In this document: piece by piece, positions 35,113 through 43,523 of the stretch
Layout of the letters: each line of letters begins with the position of its first letter
Position numbering within the stretch: the stretch's first letter is position 1
Assembly: GCF_014207095.1 (NCBI RefSeq)
Contig: NZ_JACHBG010000004.1
Coordinates: 248,001-312,000, forward strand
DNA: 64,000 bases
Direction of reading: 5' to 3'
Origin: Martinezella lusitana
Lineage (GTDB): Bacteria; Pseudomonadota; Alphaproteobacteria; Rhizobiales; Rhizobiaceae
The notes under the pieces: generated by a model
Database searches by the model: none
What the model saw: the letters and a program-made list of their open reading frames with translations, nothing else
What the model was told of the DNA's origin: nothing
Position numbers and translations under genes: made by a program

Positions 35113-36314
35113 GTCGCGGGCCGGCTCCAGCTTGCGAAGGGATCAGGCAGATCGCGCCAGCGCTCGGGCGTGAAGCGATCTGCTTTGAGCAAGCAAGCAT
35201 CCAGCTCGGCAACAATCTGCTGCTGGTTCATGGGATCGGCACCAATGAACACCAGTTCCTGACGACGATCGCCCCAGACCGGATCGAGATAAGACGACAG
35301 AGCCTGCTTGAACGAGGGATCTTGGGGCCATTGTTCCTGCGGCACGGCAGCCCACCAAAGGCCCATCTTGCTGGTACGTACCAGCGCGCCGGCCTGGCTC
35401 ATTTCACCGACATAAAAGGGGCGCGTCGCAAGCCAGAAAAAACCCTTGGCGCGCACCACACCCGGCCAGGACCGGTTGAGAAATGCCTGGAATTTCATGG
35501 GGTCGAACGGCATTTTCGCGCGATAGACGAAGGAGCGGATGCCGTATTCCTCCGTCTCGGGAACATGATCCTTGAAGCCGTGCAATTCCTTGTACCAGAG
35601 CGGATGCGTTTCGGCGCGGTCGATATCGAAACGGCCGGTGCCGAGCACCTCTGCGGGCTCCACAGCGCCGAAATCGGCTTCGATCAGCCGCGCGTCGGGA
35701 TTGAGGCCGACCATGATCTTGCGGGCGGCGTCGCGCTGCTCGGATGTTGCCGCGCCGACCTTGTTGAGGACGACGACGTCGGCGAACTCGATCTGTTCGA
35801 CCAGGAGATCGACGATGGTCCTGTTGTCGCCGTCGCCGGCGGTTTCGCCGCGATCGGCGAGGAAATCCGTCGAGCCGTAATCGGCCAGAAGGTTGGCCGC
35901 ATCGACGACCGTCACCATAGTGTCGAGCCTGGCGATATCGGAAAGGCTGCTGCCGTCTTCGGCGCGGAATTCGAAGGTGGTGGCGACGGGCAGGGGCTCG
36001 GCGATCCCTGTGGATTCGATCAGCAGGTAGTCGAAGCGATCCTGCTCGGCGAGTTGCCGGACCTCCTTCAGCAGATCGTCGCGCAGGGTGCAACAGATGC
36101 AGCCGTTGGTCATTTCGACAAGCTGTTCTTCGGTGCGAGAGAGATTGGCGCCACCATCGCGCACCAAGGCGGCATCGATATTCACCTCGCTCATGTCGTT
36201 GACGATTACGGCAACGCGCAAACCATCGCGATTGTTGAGGATATGGTTGAGTAGCGTCGTCTTGCCGGCGCCGAGGAAACCGGAGAGGACGGTAACCGGA
36301 AGTTTCTTGTTCAT
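35109..36314 (-). CDS. COG0523 (G3E) GTPase, putative zinc chaperone
   Basis: 401-residue P-loop GTPase: [15 protein letters not shown] (Walker A), EVNIDA, the metal-binding [19 protein letters not shown] in place of NKxD, and the C-terminal CobW domain (from [15 protein letters not shown]). A palindromic site upstream and the adjacent znu genes point to zinc-starvation control and zinc delivery (YciC/ZigA type) rather than cobalt. It differs from the cobW paralogue at 13418-14467 by lacking the His-rich insert. It is the first gene of a two-gene unit with the CxCxxC protein. Confidence 0.88.
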   Translation of the reverse strand: MNKKLPVTVLSGFLGAGKTTLLNHILNNRDGLRVAVIVNDMSEVNIDAALVRDGGANLSRTEEQLVEMTNGCICCTLRDDLLKEVRQLAEQDRFDYLLIESTGIAEPLPVATTFEFRAEDGSSLSDIARLDTMVTVVDAANLLADYGSTDFLADRGETAGDGDNRTIVDLLVEQIEFADVVVLNKVGAATSEQRDAARKIMVGLNPDARLIEADFGAVEPAEVLGTGRFDIDRAETHPLWYKELHGFKDHVPETEEYGIRSFVYRAKMPFDPMKFQAFLNRSWPGVVRAKGFFWLATRPFYVGEMSQAGALVRTSKMGLWWAAVPQEQWPQDPSFKQALSSYLDPVWGDRRQELVFIGADPMNQQQIVAELDACLLKADRFTPERWRDLPDPFASWSRPAT

Positions 36315-36324
36315 GAGAATTCCT

Positions 36325-36344
36325 TGTAATGTAATATCATTACA
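36325..36344. promoter_or_regulatory. Putative Zur box upstream of the COG0523 gene
   Basis: Inverted repeat TGTAATG ... CATTACA (arms 36325-36331 and 36338-36344, centre AATAT-rich) lies 11 bases before the GTPase start codon. AT-rich palindromes of this size are typical for Zur and Fur family proteins, and zur is nearby. Confidence 0.6.
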
Positions 36345-36354
36345 TGATTTGTTC

Positions 36355-36381
36355 TGAAAAAAGCGAGCATCTGGCTCGCTT
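36355..36381 (-). terminator. Terminator of znuA
   Basis: AAGCGAGC (36361-36368) pairs with GCTCGCTT (36374-36381) over a 5-base loop. On the minus strand this is followed directly by TTTTTT, a classical intrinsic terminator after the znuA stop. Confidence 0.8.
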
Positions 36382-36394
36382 CCTTCGGTGAGCT

Positions 36395-37378
36395 TCAGCC
36401 TTGCGCCGCGAGGCAGCTTTTCAGCGAGCTTGCAATGCCGCGCATCAGGTCGAAATAAAGTTCCGGTCCCTGCGGCAGCGTCGCGGCCTCGGGATCAAGG
36501 ACGCCTGATTTGGCCGAAGTGCCTTCCAGCACCACATTGACCAGCTTCGGTTCGAATTGCGGCTCGGCGAAAACGCAGGTCGCACCGAGATCTGCGACCT
36601 TGCTGTGGATCTCGGCGACGCGCTGCGCGCCGGGAATGGTTTCCGGGCTGACGGTGATGGAGCCGGAGACGCGTACACCATAACGGTGCTCGAAATATTG
36701 ATAGGCGTCGTGGAAGACGATGAAGGGCTTGTCCCTCACCGGTGCGAGTGTCGAGGCGATCTCCGCATCCAGCGCATCGAGCTTGTCGTTCAACGTCTTC
36801 TGGTTTGTTTCATAAGTCAGTGCATTTACCGGATCGGCGGCGACCAGAGACGTGGTGATCTCGGCGACCATTGCCTTGGCATTGTGCGGATCGAGCCAGA
36901 GATGGGTGTCGAATTCTCCGTGATCATGGTCGCCGTGATCATGTCCGTGGCTATCGCCGGCTGGGGCCTCGTCGCCATCACCATCGTCATGCGGTTCGAA
37001 CACGCCGCCTTCGCGGAATTTGAGCTTGGCGATGCCGGGTGCCTGGTCAAGCTCGACGATCGTGGCGTTGGAACCGAGTGAAGAGAGCGGCTTCTGCAGG
37101 AAAGCCTCCATGCCGGGACCGACCCAGAAAACCACCTGTGCCTGCTGGAGGCTGCGGGCATTCGAAGGCTTGAGCGCATAGGTATGCGGCGAAGCGGCGC
37201 CGTCGACGATCAGGTCCGGCGTGCCGATACCTTGCATGATGGCGGCGACAAGCGAATGGATCGGCTTGATGGAGACGACCACCTTTGGAGCATCGGCTGC
37301 GGTCGCGGCGGTGCTGGCAAGCAAGCCCGATAGCAGGAGAGAAGCGGCTAGAGGTAGGAGAGCTTTTATTGCATTCAT
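36395..37378 (-). CDS. znuA: Zinc ABC transporter periplasmic binding protein ZnuA
   Basis: 327-residue cluster A-I metal-binding protein. A signal peptide ([30 protein letters not shown]) is followed by [20 protein letters not shown] with the first ligand His, a long His/Asp-rich loop ([32 protein letters not shown]) typical for ZnuA, the [11 protein letters not shown] ligand and [14 protein letters not shown] with another. It captures Zn2+ for ZnuBC. It is divergent from znuC across a 100-base promoter region that carries two palindromic sites. Confidence 0.95.
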   Translation of the reverse strand: MNAIKALLPLAASLLLSGLLASTAATAADAPKVVVSIKPIHSLVAAIMQGIGTPDLIVDGAASPHTYALKPSNARSLQQAQVVFWVGPGMEAFLQKPLSSLGSNATIVELDQAPGIAKLKFREGGVFEPHDDGDGDEAPAGDSHGHDHGDHDHGEFDTHLWLDPHNAKAMVAEITTSLVAADPVNALTYETNQKTLNDKLDALDAEIASTLAPVRDKPFIVFHDAYQYFEHRYGVRVSGSITVSPETIPGAQRVAEIHSKVADLGATCVFAEPQFEPKLVNVVLEGTSAKSGVLDPEAATLPQGPELYFDLMRGIASSLKSCLAAQG

Positions 37379-37402
37379 GCGATTAATGCCCTTGAATGGG
37401 TA

Positions 37403-37439
37403 TGTTATGTTATTACATCAATTGCGTTATGCTATAACG
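37403..37439. promoter_or_regulatory. Two putative Zur boxes in the znuA-znuC intergenic region
   Basis: TGTTATGTTATTACA (37403-37417) and CGTTATGCTATAACG (37425-37439) are imperfect 15-bp palindromes, 22 bases apart start to start, between the divergent znuA and znuC starts. The second is symmetric except for its centre. They resemble GTTATAnnATAAC-type Zur sites and would allow both directions to be repressed by Zn-Zur. Confidence 0.65.
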
Positions 37440-37478
37440 TGTGCAATAGCATGGCGCAATAGTGCAATTGGAAATTTC

Positions 37479-38372
37479 ATGCTTTCTTCCATCGACAGCA
37501 AGAGCCGACCGCTGGTGTCGCTCCATGATGTCGGCGTCCGCCGCAGCGGCCGCTGGCTGGTGCGGGGTGTGGATTTTTCCGTGAGCCGCGGCGAGATCGT
37601 TACGCTGATCGGGCCGAATGGTTCCGGCAAATCCACCAGCGCCAAGACGGCTATCGGCGTGTTGAAGCCGGACGAGGGCCGCGTCGATCGCATTGCCGAT
37701 CTGAAGGTCGGCTACGTGCCGCAGAAGCTTGCCGTCGACTGGACCTTGCCGCTCACCGTACAGCGCCTGATGACTCTCACAGGGCCTCTATCGGAGCACG
37801 AGCTTGTCACTGCGCTTGAGGCGGTCGGCATTGCGCATCTTGCCAAGGCTGAAGTGCAGCATCTTTCCGGCGGCGAATTCCAGCGGGCGTTGCTGGCGCG
37901 TGCCATTGCCCGTAAACCCGATCTTCTGGTGCTGGACGAACCGGTGCAGGGGGTCGATTTTAACGGCGAGATCGCACTTTATGACCTCATCAAGTCCATT
38001 CGCAACTCGCAAGGTTGCGGTATCCTACTGATTTCGCACGATCTTCATGTCGTCATGGCCGCGACCGATACCGTCGTTTGCCTGAACGGCCATGTCTGCT
38101 GCCGAGGTACGCCGCAGGCGGTGAGCCAGAGTCCCGAATATGTAAAGCTGTTCGGTACGCGGGCGGCTCAATCGCTGGCGATCTACAGCCATCATCACGA
38201 TCATACGCATCTGTCCGACGGCCGCGTGCAGCATGAAGATGGCTCGATCACCGATCATTGCCATGCCGAAGATGGCCACCACCATCATGGGCACGGCGAC
38301 TATAGCCACGATCACGATGACCACGATCATCACCACGGGCATGATCACACCGAGGGAGAACGCCATGTTTGA
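37479..38372 (+). CDS. znuC: Zinc ABC transporter ATPase ZnuC
   Basis: 297-residue ATP-binding subunit: Walker A GPNGSGKST, signature LSGGEFQRALLARAI, Walker B LLVLDEPVQGVD and H-loop LISHDLHVV. The C-terminal tail (about residues 230-297) is extremely His/Asp-rich (HHHDHTHLSDG ... HGHDHTEGERHV), probably binding zinc as a sensor or buffer. The start at 37479 follows GGAAA; longer frames reach into the divergent znuA gene. It overlaps znuB by 8 bases. Confidence 0.95.
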   Translation: MLSSIDSKSRPLVSLHDVGVRRSGRWLVRGVDFSVSRGEIVTLIGPNGSGKSTSAKTAIGVLKPDEGRVDRIADLKVGYVPQKLAVDWTLPLTVQRLMTLTGPLSEHELVTALEAVGIAHLAKAEVQHLSGGEFQRALLARAIARKPDLLVLDEPVQGVDFNGEIALYDLIKSIRNSQGCGILLISHDLHVVMAATDTVVCLNGHVCCRGTPQAVSQSPEYVKLFGTRAAQSLAIYSHHHDHTHLSDGRVQHEDGSITDHCHAEDGHHHHGHGDYSHDHDDHDHHHGHDHTEGERHV

Positions 38373-39192
38373 CGATTTCTTCCTGCGTGCCATCCTTGCC
38401 GGTGTCGGGCTGGCGCTGACCACCGGGCCGTTGGGTTGCTTCATCATCTGGCGGCGCATGGCCTATTTTGGCGATACGATCTCGCATTCGGCGCTGCTGG
38501 GCGTGGCGCTATCGTTGCTATTCCAGCTGAATCTGACGCTCTCCGTCTTCGCGGTCGCGGCGCTGGTTTCCATTCTGCTGCTCTTCCTGCAGCGGCGGCA
38601 GGCGCTGTCTGCGGATGCGCTGCTCGGCATTCTCTCGCATGCGACATTGGCAATCGGCCTGGTCATCGTCGCCTTCATGAGCTGGGTGAGGATCGACCTC
38701 ATTGCCTTCCTCTTCGGCGATATTCTTGCCGTCAGCCAATCCGACATTGTTGTGATCTGGGTCGGCGGCATTTTCGTGCTGGCGGCGATCGCGTGGCTTT
38801 GGCGGCCTTTGCTGGCATCGACCGTCAATCCGGAGCTGGCCGAGGCAGAGGGCTTACGGCCGGAGCGGGCGCGGCTGTTCTTCATGCTGCTGATGGCCGT
38901 GGTGATCGCGATTGCCATGAAGATCGTCGGCATTCTGCTGATCACGGCGTTGCTGATCATTCCTGCCGCCACCGCGCGTCGCTTTGCCGGCACACCGGAA
39001 ACGATGGCCATTTTCGCCTCGCTGCTCGGCGCAGTCGCCGTCGTCGGCGGGCTGTTCGGGTCGCTGCGCTACGACACGCCATCCGGCCCGTCGATCGTCG
39101 TTGCGGCGCTCATCCTATTTATCGTCAGTCTGCTGCCCCTCGTTCGCAGGAGCGGCACGCCAGCGGCGCAACAGAGAGGACAGTCGTCATGA
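38365..39192 (+). CDS. znuB: Zinc ABC transporter permease ZnuB
   Basis: 275-residue ABC-3 family membrane protein with about eight helices, including AILAGVGLALTTGPLGCFIIWRRMAYFGDTISHSALLGVALSLLF, the diagnostic N-terminal segment. It lies between znuC and zur. The start (38365, GGGAGA upstream) lies inside the znuC end, and the stop overlaps the zur start (ATGA), so the three genes are translated together. Confidence 0.95.
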   Translation: MFDDFFLRAILAGVGLALTTGPLGCFIIWRRMAYFGDTISHSALLGVALSLLFQLNLTLSVFAVAALVSILLLFLQRRQALSADALLGILSHATLAIGLVIVAFMSWVRIDLIAFLFGDILAVSQSDIVVIWVGGIFVLAAIAWLWRPLLASTVNPELAEAEGLRPERARLFFMLLMAVVIAIAMKIVGILLITALLIIPAATARRFAGTPETMAIFASLLGAVAVVGGLFGSLRYDTPSGPSIVVAALILFIVSLLPLVRRSGTPAAQQRGQSS

Positions 39193-39587
39193 CCACTCCG
39201 ATGCTCACCAAGAACCAGTCCCTCGTCTTCGATGTCCTGACCAAGGCGGAGGCGCCACTCAGCGCCTATACGATTCTCGACAAACTGCGCGACCAGGGCT
39301 TTCGCGCGCCGCTGCAGGTTTACCGGGCGCTGGACAAGCTGCTGGAATATGGCGTCGTACATCGGCTCGAAAGCATCAATTCTTTCGTCGCCTGCGCACA
39401 TCCGCATGAGGATTGCCACAGCCATGGTCTCGTTGCCTTCGCCATTTGCGAAAGCTGCGGCCAGGTGATCGAGTTCCACGATCACGAGGTGGATCATCGC
39501 CTGATGGATTGGCTGAAATCGCAGAAATTCAAGGCGGAAAAGTCGACGATCGAGATCCGCGGCCATTGCGCCAATTGTGCAGCGTGA
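39189..39587 (+). CDS. zur: Zinc uptake regulator Zur (Fur family)
   Basis: 132-residue repressor that binds AT-rich palindromes when loaded with zinc. The N-terminal winged helix (LSAYTILDKLRDQGFRAPLQVYRALDKLLEYGVVHRLESINSFVAC) is followed by the metal-binding domain with two cysteine pairs (AICESCGQ and GHCANCAA) for the structural zinc and the HPHEDCHSH and EFHDHEVDHR histidines for the regulatory site. It is the last gene of znuC-znuB-zur and so is likely autoregulated. Confidence 0.95.
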   Translation: MTTPMLTKNQSLVFDVLTKAEAPLSAYTILDKLRDQGFRAPLQVYRALDKLLEYGVVHRLESINSFVACAHPHEDCHSHGLVAFAICESCGQVIEFHDHEVDHRLMDWLKSQKFKAEKSTIEIRGHCANCAA

Positions 39588-39592
39588 GCCTC

Positions 39593-39640
39593 TGACGGAG
39601 TCACATTCGCTACTCCGTCAGTCATTTATTATTGTTTTCT
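39593..39640. terminator. Terminator between zur and the gamma-carbonic anhydrase gene
   Basis: A perfect 10-bp stem (39593-39602 with 39613-39622) is followed on the plus strand by TCATTTATTATTGTTTTC. It ends the znuC-znuB-zur transcript and could serve both convergent units. Confidence 0.75.
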
Positions 39641-40169
39641 AATCTAATCTTTTAAGATCGCGCGCGAAACGCTGCCAGTTGGCGACGTAATTGCGGGCTG
39701 AGCGTCGAAGTCCCTCGATCGCCGCTTCGTCGAGTGTACGGATCGCTTTGGCCGGAGCGCCGACGATCAGGGAGCCGTCCGGAAACTCCTTGCCTTCCGT
39801 GACCAGCGCATTGGCGCCGACGAGGCAATTATTGCCGATCTTGGCGCCGTTGAGGATGGTGGCGCCCATGCCAACCAGCGAGTTGTTGCCGATCGTGCAG
39901 CCATGGATGATGGCGTGATGCCCGATGGTGCAGCCTTCGCCGATGATGGCGGCGAAAGCCGGATCCGTATGGACCATCGTGCCTTCCTGAATATTCGTGC
40001 CCTTGCCGATGATGATCGGTTCGTTGTCGCCGCGCAGCACCGAGCCGAACCAGATGCCGACATCCTCGCCGATCTCGACCTTTCCGATCACGCTCGCGTC
40101 CGGCGCGATCCAATACCGTCCAGGACCGGGTGTCTTCGGTGTCAGGCCCGCAAGAGCATAGAGCGGCAT
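39639..40169 (-). CDS. Gamma-carbonic anhydrase-like protein (left-handed beta-helix)
   Basis: 176 residues built of hexapeptide repeats (IGKVEIGEDVGIWFGSVLRGDNEPIIIGKGTNIQEGTMVHTDP ... IGEGCTIGHHAIIHGCTIGNNSLVGMGATILNGA). The three metal-binding histidines are visible in MVHTDP and IGHHAIIHG. YrdA/PaaY-type proteins of this length often have weak or no carbonic anhydrase activity, so the role is open. It is placed downstream of a FAH-family gene on the same strand with 16 bases between. Confidence 0.88.
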   Translation of the reverse strand: MPLYALAGLTPKTPGPGRYWIAPDASVIGKVEIGEDVGIWFGSVLRGDNEPIIIGKGTNIQEGTMVHTDPAFAAIIGEGCTIGHHAIIHGCTIGNNSLVGMGATILNGAKIGNNCLVGANALVTEGKEFPDGSLIVGAPAKAIRTLDEAAIEGLRRSARNYVANWQRFARDLKRLD

Positions 40170-40185
40170 GGTCGATCCTCCTCGA

Positions 40186-40881
40186 TCAGATTACATTCAA
40201 GGTCAGTGTCGCGACGCCGTCGACGGCGCAGCTGATCCTGTCGCCACGCGAGACGGGGCCGACGCCGGCCGGCGTGCCGGTCAGGATGATGTCGCCCGGC
40301 GCAAGCGTGAAGAGCTTGGAGAGTTCGGCAATGATCTCGGGCACCTTCCAGATCATCTGCGAGAGATCGCCCCGCTGTGCGCCCTGGCCATTGCGCATCA
40401 GCCAGATGCCGCCCTTGTCGGGATGGCCGACGCGGGTGGCGGGCACCAGGGCGGAGACAGGCGCGGAATGCTCGAAAGCCTTGCCGATCTCCCACGGGCG
40501 GCCGAGCTTCTTGGCCTCGCCTTGTAGGTCGCGGCGGGTGAAGTCGATGCCGACGCCGTAGCCATAGACGCAGTCGAGCGCCTGCTCGACCGGAATATCG
40601 GCGCCGCCGCTGCGCAGGGCAACCACGAGTTCGACCTCATGATGCACGTCTGACGATAGTGGCGGGTAGGGGAAGTCGCTCGACATGACCAGATTGTCCG
40701 GGTTCTTCTGGAAGAAGAAGGGCGGCTCGCGGCTGGGATCATGCCCCATTTCGATGGCATGGTCGGCATAGTTACGGCCGACGCAATAGACGCGGCGCAC
40801 GGGGAAATGCTCGGCTTCGCCCTCGATCGGCAGCAGGACAGGGGCGGGAAGTGGGATAACTGTCTTGAACTTGGCGTTCAT
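40186..40881 (-). CDS. Fumarylacetoacetate hydrolase family protein
   Basis: 231 residues. RVYCVGRNYADHAIEMG, FFFQKNPDNLV, YPPLSSDVHHEVELVVAL (metal-binding Glu residues), YGVGIDFTRRDLQ and ILTGTPAGVGPV are the family landmarks. Members of this short class are acylpyruvases or oxaloacetate tautomerase-like enzymes; the substrate is not determined. The start at 40881 is chosen by family length, and an ATG at 40902 is possible. It probably shares an operon with the downstream carbonic anhydrase-like gene. Confidence 0.85.
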   Translation of the reverse strand: MNAKFKTVIPLPAPVLLPIEGEAEHFPVRRVYCVGRNYADHAIEMGHDPSREPPFFFQKNPDNLVMSSDFPYPPLSSDVHHEVELVVALRSGGADIPVEQALDCVYGYGVGIDFTRRDLQGEAKKLGRPWEIGKAFEHSAPVSALVPATRVGHPDKGGIWLMRNGQGAQRGDLSQMIWKVPEIIAELSKLFTLAPGDIILTGTPAGVGPVSRGDRISCAVDGVATLTLNVI

Positions 40882-41022
40882 GGGGGCTTTCAAAACTCTC
40901 ATTGATCTCGGAACGGCATGTGCCGTCCGACTCCGTGCAGGCAACCTAGCATCATTGTTACCACCGGGAAAACTGGCCTTCGGAAAGCTTTTGGTGTAGA
41001 GCGCGAGGCAGAAAGGTATCCC

Positions 41023-42036
41023 ATGTATAGCGACGCACTGAAAAACGGCCGCAAGATTTTTGCGGTGGCCCCTATGATCGACTGGACTGACACTCGCTGC
41101 AGGTTCCTGCATCGGCAGATCAGCCGGCATGCGCTGCTCTACACGGAAATGGTTGTGGCCGATGCGGTCATCCATGGGCCGCGGGATCGGTTGCTGGGTC
41201 ACGATGCGGCCGAGCATCCCGTCGCGCTTCAACTGGGCGGTTCGGATCCGGCTAAGCTGACCGAGGCACTGCGGATTGCCGAAGCCTATGGTTATGACGA
41301 GATCAACCTCAATGTCGGCTGTCCTTCGGACCGCGTGCAATCCGGCACGTTCGGTGCCTGCCTGATGCTGACGCCGGAGACGGTGGCGGCCTGCATCGCG
41401 GCGATGAAGGCGGTATCGAAGGCGCCCGTGACGGTGAAGTGCCGTATCGGTGTCGATGAGCAGGAGCCGGAAGAGGCGCTTCCCGAGTTGATCACGCGCG
41501 TGCTCGATGCTGGTGCGGATGCAATCTGGATCCATGCGCGTAAGGCCTGGCTGAAGGGCCTGTCGCCAAAGGAGAACCGCGAGATACCGCCGCTGGACTA
41601 TGAGATCGTCTACCGCATGAAGCAGCGGTGGCCTGGGGTTTTCATCGGCATCAACGGCGGCATCCAGACACTGGATCAGGCTGAGGCGCATCTTGCCCAT
41701 GTCGACGGTGTCATGCTCGGCCGTGCCGCCTACCAGAATGCCGCAATTCTCGCCGATGTCGATCATCGCTTCTATGGCGAGCCGGCCGTCGAGACCGACT
41801 GGAACGTTCTGCGCGACCGGATGATGGCCTATACCGCACGACACATCGCAGAGGGTGGACGCCTGCAGCACGTCGCGCGTCACATGGTCGGCCTGTTCAG
41901 CGGTTTGCCCGGCTCGCGCAGATACCGCCAGATCCTCTCCACCGACGCCAACAAGCCGGGCGCAGGGCCCGAAGTGATCGCAGCCGCCTTTGCAGCGGTC
42001 GATTTTGCCGGTGAGGGCGAGCGCGCGAGCGCCTGA
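41023..42036 (+). CDS. dusA: tRNA-dihydrouridine synthase A
   Basis: 337-residue FMN enzyme that reduces uridine 20/20a in the D-loop of tRNAs. FAVAPMIDWTDTRCRFLHRQIS, LLYTEMVVADAVIHG, LQLGGSDP, INLNVGCPSDRVQSGTFGACLM (catalytic Cys region) and IHARKAWLKGLSPKENREIPPLDY identify DusA specifically. The start at 41023 follows GAAAGG. It is divergent from the FAH-family gene; both likely use the 141-base region between them. Confidence 0.95.
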   Translation: MYSDALKNGRKIFAVAPMIDWTDTRCRFLHRQISRHALLYTEMVVADAVIHGPRDRLLGHDAAEHPVALQLGGSDPAKLTEALRIAEAYGYDEINLNVGCPSDRVQSGTFGACLMLTPETVAACIAAMKAVSKAPVTVKCRIGVDEQEPEEALPELITRVLDAGADAIWIHARKAWLKGLSPKENREIPPLDYEIVYRMKQRWPGVFIGINGGIQTLDQAEAHLAHVDGVMLGRAAYQNAAILADVDHRFYGEPAVETDWNVLRDRMMAYTARHIAEGGRLQHVARHMVGLFSGLPGSRRYRQILSTDANKPGAGPEVIAAAFAAVDFAGEGERASA

Positions 42037-42220
42037 AGCGCTTCAATTGGTCCTTCGGACTTCGCGACGACCCTTCTCGCCATGAGGGGGATGTCCTCGT
42101 TCGGATGTCGGCTGGCTTTAGCCTCGGCTTGCTCCGCCGCGTTATCCTGCCTTCTGTTGAGTCTATGGAAGGATGCGGCGGCCATGGCTGCTCACGATAA
42201 ACAGCATAAGGCAACGAAAA

Positions 42221-42244
42221 ACGGCGCGGTTTGCACCGCGCCGT
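42221..42244 (-). terminator. Terminator of the cold-shock gene
   Basis: A perfect 10-bp stem (42221-42230 with 42235-42244) with loop TTGC. On the minus strand it is followed by TTTTTCG. It lies 30 bases after the cold-shock stop codon and also faces dusA. Confidence 0.85.
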
Positions 42245-42274
42245 CCGAAACCTTTTCAGGCAGTCATCTAGGGC

Positions 42275-42487
42275 TTAGTTAGCCTGGATGTTGACAGCCT
42301 TCGGGCCCTTGCCCATGCGATCCGGCTCGGTGTCGAAGGTTACCTGCTGGCCTTCGCGCAGCGACTGGATGCCGGAAGCCTGGAGAGCGGAGATATGAAC
42401 GAAAACGTCCTTAGCGCCGCCTTCCGGAGTGATGAAACCAAAACCCTTGTCCTGGTTGAAGAATTTTACGGTGCCCTTGGTGGCCAT
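42275..42487 (-). CDS. cspA: Cold-shock domain protein
   Basis: 70-residue single OB-fold RNA chaperone. [31 protein letters not shown] contains both RNP motifs (KGFGFI and DVFVHI). The start at 42487 follows AAGGA. It has its own terminator. The 5' side is a long intergenic stretch (42488-42960) in which I see no gene, although the part near the deaminase gene holds a striking G-tract array. Confidence 0.95.
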   Translation of the reverse strand: MATKGTVKFFNQDKGFGFITPEGGAKDVFVHISALQASGIQSLREGQQVTFDTEPDRMGKGPKAVNIQAN

Positions 42488-42715
42488 GGGGGATAGTCCT
42501 TTACCCATCAGTCTTAATTAATCCGGAAAATCCGGACGGCTTTGCCTCCGCGCCATGCGAAAGCCAGTCGAGAAGTCACGTACGGGGAAAGAACGTCTGC
42601 GCGGGTCCGAAACCCAACCACTGCCTGCCGTCAGCGGATCACCAAATCAGTCCAGTCACCGGCATGAAAATGCCCGAGCATGCATATGGGTGACAGGGTT
42701 TGTGGAAAAAGGCAA

Positions 42716-42778
42716 GGGGCAATATTGGGGCAGGGTGGGGAAACGGGTGGGATAGGGTGGGGATTTCAAGGGGTTGGG
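42716..42778 (+). repeat. G-tract array (candidate G-quadruplex region)
   Basis: Ten runs of three or four G lie within 63 bases on the plus strand, with short spacers such as AATATT, CA, T, AAAC and ATA. This exceeds the four runs needed for an intramolecular G-quadruplex. It sits between the divergent cspA and deaminase genes, about 180 bases before the deaminase start. The remainder of 42488-42960 shows no gene, RNA or repeat that I can support. Confidence 0.6.
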
Positions 42779-42960
42779 AATGAAAGGCGAGATTCTGCGA
42801 TGAACGGATCCACCGGCAACGACCTACAAAATGCGTTTCCCGACTAGCTCGATGGTTCGACGAGGCGACCTCAACGGATGTAGGATCTTGTCATGTAACT
42901 GTAGCAAAAGTCGCTATGTTACGACGATGCAACCTAAAATCATGGCGATGCGGGGATTAC

Positions 42961-43479
42961 ATGGTTCAATTGAATGACGAATGCATGATGGAGCTTGCGC
43001 TTGCGGAGGCTCGAATCGCATTGGAGGAAGGCGTATTTCCCGTCGGCGCGGTTCTTTCAGCCGGAAACCGGATTCTGGGACGCTCGCACAAGACCATGAT
43101 CTCGAATCATCTAAACCATGCGGAGATGAACCTGTTTCATCAGGTATTCGAGGGCGACTATGTCTTTTCAAGGGCCGATCATCTGACGCTCTACACAACG
43201 CTTGAGCCCTGCATCATGTGCTTTGGCACGATGTTGCATCTGCCGATCGCGCGCCTTGTATTCGCGATGGAGGACACATATGGCGGCTGTGCGCATATGA
43301 GGCTCGAAAACGCTCCTCCCCGTCATGTTTCTCGATCGATAGAGATAGTTGGGGGTGTCCTGCGAGCGGACGCCTGCAAGCTCTTTGCAGAATTTCTCGA
43401 TACAACCACCGAGGAGTTTTGGCTGACGGGGGGAGCGCAGCATTTCCAAGCCACCGTGAAGGCGGAGGCGGGAGCATAA
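42961..43479 (+). CDS. Cytidine/deoxycytidylate deaminase family protein
   Basis: 172 residues. The zinc site is complete: HAE in NHLNHAEMNLFHQ and PCxxC in TTLEPCIMCFGTM, with VFPVGAVLSAG upstream as in nucleoside and tRNA-adenosine deaminases. The C-terminal part (FAEFLDTTTEEFWLTGG) is not typical of TadA, so the substrate is open. The start at 42961 has GCGGGG upstream; the frame continues to 42916 without a good start. Confidence 0.8.
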   Translation: MVQLNDECMMELALAEARIALEEGVFPVGAVLSAGNRILGRSHKTMISNHLNHAEMNLFHQVFEGDYVFSRADHLTLYTTLEPCIMCFGTMLHLPIARLVFAMEDTYGGCAHMRLENAPPRHVSRSIEIVGGVLRADACKLFAEFLDTTTEEFWLTGGAQHFQATVKAEAGA

Positions 43480-43523
43480 CGGATGTGGCATGGCCGATGC
43501 CGCTCTTGCAGGCATTCTGTCGG

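Noticed and set aside
42082..42282. A 66-codon frame after dusA with a hydrophobic start
   Set aside because: It runs into the terminator and the end of the opposite cold-shock gene, and has no good ribosome site.
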